Shown: piece by piece, positions 5,026 through 8,952 of the stretch
How positions within the stretch are numbered: position 1 is the first letter of the stretch
Layout: the number at the start of each line of letters is the position of its first letter
Origin: Actinomycetales bacterium
GTDB lineage: Bacteria; Actinomycetota; Actinomycetes; S36-B12
Length of the DNA stretch: 8,952 nucleotides
NCBI GenBank assembly: GCA_017849335.1
Contig: JAFIHP010000277.1
Location: 1-8,952, forward strand
Reading direction: 5' to 3'
The notes under the pieces: model-generated
Told to the model about the DNA's origin: nothing
What the model saw: only the letters and a program-made list of their open reading frames with translations
Database searches by the model: none
Program-made: the position numbers and the translations under genes

Positions 5026-7119
5026 GTGACGGCGAGCCCCCTGGACGGTCTCGACGACGAGCAGCGCGCCGTCGCCGAGGCGCTGCACGGGCCGGTCGTC
5101 GTCCTGGCCGGCGCCGGCACCGGCAAGACGCGCGCGATCACCCACCGCATCGCCCACGGCGCCCGGACCGGCGCGCACGATCCGCGGCGCACGCTGGCGG
5201 TGACCTTCACCACGCGGGCCGCGGGGGAGATGCGCGGACGGCTGCGTGCCCTCGGGGTCGACGGCGTCCAGGTACGGACGTTCCACGCGGCGGCGCTGCG
5301 CCAGCTTCGCTACTTCTGGCCGCGGCTGTCCTCCGGCGCGTTCCCCGAGCTGCTGCCGAGCAAGTCCCGCCTGGTCGCTGAGGCCGCCAGCCGCTGCCGG
5401 CTGCCGACTGACACGGCCACCGTGCGGGACCTCGCGTCGGACCTGGAGTGGGCCAAGGTCAACTTCCTGTCCGGCGCGCGGCTGGCCGCGGGGGCGACCC
5501 AGGCCGGCCGGACCCTCTCCGTCGAGCCCGAGCAGCTCGCTGCCGTGCAGGAGGCGTACGAACGGGCCAAGGACGCCCGCTCGCTCCTGGACTTCGAGGA
5601 CGTGCTGCTGGTGACCGCCGGCGCCCTGGGCGAACGCCCGGACATCGCCGACGAGGTGCGGTCGACGTACCGCTGGTTCACCGTGGACGAGTTCCAGGAC
5701 GTCAACCCGCTGCAGCACCGGCTCCTGACCTTGTGGCTGGGAGACCGCGACGACGTGTGCGTCGTCGGTGACGCGAACCAGACGATCTACTCGTTCACGG
5801 GGGCGAGCCCGGCGTACCTGACCGGCTTCCGGGACGCGTTCGCCGATGCGACCGAGGTCCGCCTCGTCCGCTGCTACCGGTGCACGCCGCAGGTCGTCGA
5901 GCTGGCCAACCGGGTGATCGCCGCGCGCGACCGCGGGACCGCGGCGGCCGGCTCCTCGGCCGCCGAGCTGCGGCTGGTGTCGCAGCGTCCCGCCGGCGAG
6001 GCGGTCGAGGTGCGCTCGTGGGCCGACGACGTGGAGGAGGCCCAGCAGGTCGCGGCGCGCATCCGCCGCTACCTCGACGACGGCGTGCCCGGCCGGGACA
6101 TCGCGGTCCTGTTCCGTGTCAACGCGCAGTCGGCCGAGCTGGAGTCGGCGCTGTCCGATCTCGGCATCGCGGCTCAGCTGCGCGGCACGGAGCGGTACTT
6201 CGAGCGGCCGGAGGTCCGCGAGGGCATCACCCGGCTGCGTGGCGCGGCACGCGCGGGTGGCGGGGGCGGCCCGCTCGCTGACGAGGTGCGCGCCGTGCTC
6301 GGCGCGGCCGGCTGGACGGCCGAGCCGCCGCGGACCACCGGCGCGGTCCGCGAGCGATGGGAGTCGCTCGCCGCGCTCGTCGCGCTGGCCGACGAGCTGC
6401 CGGGGGACCCGACGCTGTCCGACTTCGTCGCCGAGCTCGACGCGCGCGCGTCGGTGTCCCACGCCCCGGTCGCCGACGCCGTGACGCTCGCGTCGATCCA
6501 CTCGGCCAAGGGCCTGGAGTGGCGGGTCGTCTTCGTCGTCGGGTGCAGCGACGGGCTGCTGCCGCTGCTGTACGCGGAGACACCCGAGCAGGTGGAGGAG
6601 GAGCGGCGGCTCACGTACGTCGCGATCACCCGCGCGGCCGACCGCCTGCACCTGTCGTGGGCGCGGTCTCGTCAGCCCGGCGGTCGGGCCACCCGGAACG
6701 TGAGTCGGTTCCTCGCCGCCCTCCCGTCCGTCGGCGGCGGTCCTGCTCCGGCGGGCGGCGTCAGCCGGCGCGGCAGCGGCAAGCAGCGCAGCGAACGGTC
6801 GCGTACCGGGCCTGCGACGTGCCGCGTGTGCCGCAAGGCGCTCGTCACCCCGCCCGAGCGAACCCTGGGCCGGTGCCAGACCTGCCCGAGCGACATCGAC
6901 GTCGAGCTCCTCGACGCGCTGCGCGCCTGGCGGCTGGAGACCTCGCGTGCCCAGTCCGTGCCGGCGTACGTCGTGTTCACCGACGTGACGCTGACGGCGG
7001 TCGCCGAACAGCGACCCGACGGTCTCGACGCGCTGGCCCGGATCCCCGGCATCGGGCCGAAGAAGCTCGACGCGTACGGCGAAGTGGTCCTCGGCCTCGT
7101 GCGCGACCACCGCGCGTAG
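5026..7119 (+). CDS. uvrD2: ATP-dependent DNA helicase UvrD2 (SF1A, HRDC domain)
   Basis: A 697-residue superfamily 1A helicase that unwinds DNA 3' to 5' using ATP; close in length and layout to mycobacterial UvrD2 (about 700 residues). Seen: Q-motif LDDEQRAV (Gln13), Walker A GAGTGKT at 29-35, motif Ia VTFTTRAAGEMR, Walker B VDEFQD at 220-225, motif III GDANQTIYSFTGA, motif IV region CYRCTP at 283-288, motif V TLASIHSAKGLEW, motif VI RRLTYVAITRA, then a low-complexity linker, a tetracysteine motif (C599, C602, C617, C620; CxxC-x14-CxxC), and an HRDC domain from about 624 to the end, with VPAYVVFTD and IPGIGPKKL. The tetracysteine plus HRDC arrangement separates UvrD2 from UvrD1 and PcrA. In mycobacteria it has a housekeeping DNA maintenance role. 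The start GTG 5026 is directly ahead of the conserved N-terminus. Confidence 0.95.
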   Translation: MTASPLDGLDDEQRAVAEALHGPVVVLAGAGTGKTRAITHRIAHGARTGAHDPRRTLAVTFTTRAAGEMRGRLRALGVDGVQVRTFHAAALRQLRYFWPRLSSGAFPELLPSKSRLVAEAASRCRLPTDTATVRDLASDLEWAKVNFLSGARLAAGATQAGRTLSVEPEQLAAVQEAYERAKDARSLLDFEDVLLVTAGALGERPDIADEVRSTYRWFTVDEFQDVNPLQHRLLTLWLGDRDDVCVVGDANQTIYSFTGASPAYLTGFRDAFADATEVRLVRCYRCTPQVVELANRVIAARDRGTAAAGSSAAELRLVSQRPAGEAVEVRSWADDVEEAQQVAARIRRYLDDGVPGRDIAVLFRVNAQSAELESALSDLGIAAQLRGTERYFERPEVREGITRLRGAARAGGGGGPLADEVRAVLGAAGWTAEPPRTTGAVRERWESLAALVALADELPGDPTLSDFVAELDARASVSHAPVADAVTLASIHSAKGLEWRVVFVVGCSDGLLPLLYAETPEQVEEERRLTYVAITRAADRLHLSWARSRQPGGRATRNVSRFLAALPSVGGGPAPAGGVSRRGSGKQRSERSRTGPATCRVCRKALVTPPERTLGRCQTCPSDIDVELLDALRAWRLETSRAQSVPAYVVFTDVTLTAVAEQRPDGLDALARIPGIGPKKLDAYGEVVLGLVRDHRA

Positions 7120-7158
7120 GCTCCCACTGCTCTCAGTCGGCCGTCAGGAGCGCGGGCC

Positions 7159-7164
7159 TACCGT
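7159..7164 (+). promoter_or_regulatory. Putative -10 element (TACCGT) for the leaderless glycosyltransferase gene
   Basis: TACCGT matches TANNNT and is separated by six bases from GTG 7171, as expected for a leaderless transcript. The reading frame contains no other usual start codon between the uvrD2 stop (7119, same frame) and 7171. A GGAG at 7147-7150 is too far away to serve this start. Confidence 0.45.
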
Positions 7165-7170
7165 CGCCAC

Positions 7171-8688
7171 GTGGTCGTGGCGCTGGTCGGCGTGCTCGCC
7201 TTCGCGGTCCGCCTGTGGTCGGTCCTGCACAACGGCGGGCTGTCGGCGGTGCTCGGCTACGACGAGGGGGTCTACTTCGGTGCGTCCGTGGGCCTGGTCC
7301 ACGGGCTGGTCCCGTACCGTGACTTCGTCCTCGTGCATCCGCCCGGAAGCCTGCTCCTGCTGAGTCCGTTCGCCGAGCTTGCCCGGGTCGTCGGCGATCC
7401 GGCCGCGTGGTCCGGTGCCCGCCTGGTCGTCATGCTGGTCGGGTCGGCGAACGCGATGATGGTGACGGTCGTCGGCCGGCGCGCGGGGCGCGGGGCCGGG
7501 GTGATCGGCGGCGTGCTCTACGCGGTCTGGCTGCCGGCGGTCTACGTCGAGCGCACCACGATGCTCGAGGCCTTCGTGCTGTGCGGTCTGCTCGCGGCCC
7601 TGACCCTCCTGCGTTCGCCGCGGGAGTCGACGACCCGCCTGGTCCTCGCCGGTGCCGCTCTGGGGGCGGCCTCGTGCGTCAAGGTCTGGGGCGTCGTGCC
7701 GCTGCTGGTGATCCTCGGCTGGCTCCTGGTGTCGCGGGCGTGGCGCTCGGCGGCCGTCCTGTCGGCCGGGGCGGCGATCGTCGCGGTCGTCGTCCTCGCG
7801 CCGTTCGCGGCCCTCGCCCGCGGCCGGATGGTCGACCTCATCGTGTTCGCCCAGCTGGGTCGCGGCAGCGGTGGCACGGAGCTGGTCGGCCGCATGCCGC
7901 GCATCCTCGGGCTGTCCGACGTCGCCCCGGGCACCGGGGGCTCCGGCTCGCTCCCGCTGACCGTCGTTCTTCTCGGGCTCGTCCTCGCGATGATGCTCCT
8001 GGCCTGGAAGCTGCGGCCGGCCCGGCTGTGGGTCGTGCTGCTGGCGGTCCAGCTCGCCGTGCTGCTGGCCGTGCCGGTCTTCTTCGCGGGGTACTCGTCG
8101 TTCGTCGCCCCGGCGCTGCTGCTCGTCGTCGGCGCGGCGGCCCAGGTCGTCCAGCAGGCCGTCGCGGCGCGTGCGGGCTCTCGGGTCGCCGGGGGAGTCG
8201 TGGCGGTCGCGGGAACCGCCGTCGTGCTGGCGGCGGGCGGCTACGCGCTCACCTACGTCGAGAAGGACTTCACGGCCGCCGCCGAGGTCACGCCAAGCCT
8301 GCGGGGTTTCCGCTGCGCGGCCTCGGACTCTCCCGGTGTCCTCATCTCGACCGACGTCCTCACCCGCGACCTCGACCGCGGGTGTCGGATGGTCTTCGAC
8401 GTGGACGGGTCGGTGTACGCCGTCAGCGACGGAGCGAACCCGGACCGGCTCACCGCCGGGCAGCGGCGTCGCGGCTCTGCCCAGTACCAGGCGGTTCTCG
8501 CCGACTACTTCGGCAGCGCCGACGGCCTGGTGATGCACCGGCTCGGCGCGGACTCGCTGTCCCCGGAGGTGCTCCGCGAGATCGGTGCGCGACCCCTCGT
8601 GTGGAGCGGGGGGTCGACGTCGGTGCGCGGTCCGGCCCCCGATGCGGGAAAAACCGCACCCTCGTCACCGCGCGTGCAGCATCCTTGA
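7171..8688 (+). CDS. Polytopic membrane glycosyltransferase, GT39/ArnT-like (GT-C fold)
   Basis: A 505-residue integral membrane protein predicted to transfer a sugar from a polyprenyl-phosphate donor on the outer face of the cytoplasmic membrane. Seen: a first helix at about 2-19, then the GT-C catalytic-loop pattern GYDEGVYF (Asp31, Glu32), PYRDFVLVHPPGS with HPP at 56-58, and ERTTMLEAF (Glu133) in the second loop. Around ten hydrophobic helices extend to about residue 362. They are followed by a soluble C-terminal part of about 140 residues, probably extracytoplasmic, with a potential Cys382-Cys405 disulphide and a Pro/Ser-rich tail. The acceptor (protein, lipid or wall polymer) cannot be told. 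GTG 7171 is the first start codon after an in-frame stop. It follows uvrD2 by 51 bp and precedes the ligase gene by 29 bp. It could alternatively be assigned to a neighbouring GT-C family. Confidence 0.82.
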   Translation: MVVALVGVLAFAVRLWSVLHNGGLSAVLGYDEGVYFGASVGLVHGLVPYRDFVLVHPPGSLLLLSPFAELARVVGDPAAWSGARLVVMLVGSANAMMVTVVGRRAGRGAGVIGGVLYAVWLPAVYVERTTMLEAFVLCGLLAALTLLRSPRESTTRLVLAGAALGAASCVKVWGVVPLLVILGWLLVSRAWRSAAVLSAGAAIVAVVVLAPFAALARGRMVDLIVFAQLGRGSGGTELVGRMPRILGLSDVAPGTGGSGSLPLTVVLLGLVLAMMLLAWKLRPARLWVVLLAVQLAVLLAVPVFFAGYSSFVAPALLLVVGAAAQVVQQAVAARAGSRVAGGVVAVAGTAVVLAAGGYALTYVEKDFTAAAEVTPSLRGFRCAASDSPGVLISTDVLTRDLDRGCRMVFDVDGSVYAVSDGANPDRLTAGQRRRGSAQYQAVLADYFGSADGLVMHRLGADSLSPEVLREIGARPLVWSGGSTSVRGPAPDAGKTAPSSPRVQHP

Positions 8689-8705
8689 TCGGACGCCGCA
8701 CCCGT

Positions 8706-8710
8706 GGAGG
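8706..8710 (+). promoter_or_regulatory. Ribosome binding site of the AMP-binding gene
   Basis: GGAGG lies seven bases before ATG 8718 and fixes that start. No clear promoter is seen in the 29-bp gap after the glycosyltransferase, so the two genes may share a transcript. Confidence 0.6.
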
Positions 8711-8717
8711 ACACCCG

Positions 8718-8952
8718 ATGCTGAACCTGTCGATCGTGCTCGAGGACAGCGCCCGCCGCCACCCGGACCGTCCTGCCCTCGTACTCGGCGAGCGGGCGCT
8801 GACCTACGCCGACGTCGACGCGACGGCGAACCGGGTCGCGAACCTCCTGCGGTCTCGGGGCATCGGCCGTGGTGACCGGGTCCTGGTGCTGTGCCCCAAC
8901 ATCCCGGACTTCGTGGCGATCTACTTCGGCATCCTCAAGGCCGGCGCGGTGG
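8718..8952 (+). CDS. Acyl-CoA ligase / AMP-binding enzyme, N-terminal part
   Basis: The first 78 residues of an ANL-superfamily enzyme that runs off the right edge. The visible part begins MLNLSIVLEDSARRHPDRPA and continues with LTYADVDATANRVANLL, GIGRGDRVLVLCPNIPDF and YFGILKAGAV. These are the standard N-terminal features of fatty-acyl-CoA ligases, which activate a carboxylate with ATP to an acyl-adenylate and then form a CoA thioester. The AMP-binding signature motifs lie outside the window, so substrate class (long-chain fatty acid is the common assignment) cannot be confirmed. A strong GGAGG supports ATG 8718. This start is too short to appear as a full reading frame within the window but is unambiguous by pattern. 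Confidence 0.9.
   Translation, partial: MLNLSIVLEDSARRHPDRPALVLGERALTYADVDATANRVANLLRSRGIGRGDRVLVLCPNIPDFVAIYFGILKAGAV

Noticed and set aside
4150..7110. A 986-codon open frame on the minus strand, antisense to the esterase end, the DinB gene and uvrD2
   Set aside because: It is a composition shadow: very rich in R, G, A, D, V and H with no recognisable domain, and the plus strand carries clear conserved genes throughout.
7144..8538. A 464-codon minus-strand open frame opposite the glycosyltransferase
   Set aside because: Highly charged, H/D/R/Q-rich low-complexity translation with no motifs; the plus strand encodes a convincing membrane enzyme.
1..8952. Search for a defence system, CRISPR array, mobile element or phage genes
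   Set aside because: No spacer-repeat pattern, transposase, integrase, toxin-antitoxin pair or nuclease cassette was seen; the genes are typical actinomycete housekeeping and envelope genes.

Overview
The window reads as chromosomal DNA of a high-GC actinomycete. Coding density is high, GC is very high, GTG starts are common, and several starts have a TANNNT-like -10 element only 6-7 nt upstream, as in leaderless actinobacterial transcripts. A mycoredoxin and a DinB/DUF664 protein suggest a mycothiol-using organism. The genus cannot be fixed from this sequence; a Nocardioidaceae-like actinomycete is only a guess. No tRNA, rRNA, CRISPR array, insertion sequence or prophage signal was seen.

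Layout: (1) 1-806, minus strand, the N-terminal part of a membrane acyltransferase (acyltransferase 3/OafA type) that runs off the left edge. (2) 849-1808, plus, nudC (NAD(H) diphosphatase), divergent from the acyltransferase. (3) 1812-2336, minus, a lipoprotein with two DUF4333 domains, converging on nudC with 3 nt between stop codons. (4) 2446-2694, minus, mycoredoxin (mrx1). (5) A 152-bp divergent intergenic region with a 15-bp tandem repeat. (6) Five genes on the plus strand: a type-B carboxylesterase (2847-4379), a DinB/DUF664 protein (4441-4956), a UvrD2-type helicase with HRDC domain (5026-7119), a GT39-like membrane glycosyltransferase (7171-8688), and the start of an acyl-CoA ligase/AMP-binding enzyme (8718 to the right edge).

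The nudC, mrx1 and uvrD2 genes also neighbour each other in Mycobacterium tuberculosis (Rv3199c, Rv3198A, Rv3198c). Here that group is opened up by the DUF4333 lipoprotein on one side of mrx1 and by the esterase plus DinB protein on the other. The common theme is redox and nucleotide housekeeping (NADH turnover, mycothiol-dependent reduction, DNA repair), with envelope functions (acyltransferase, glycosyltransferase, lipoprotein) around it. I see no convincing new multi-gene system. The items most worth checking are the tandem repeat in the mrx1 promoter region, the altered signature residues in NudC and the esterase, the duplicated DUF4333 lipoprotein, and the repeated leaderless start architecture.
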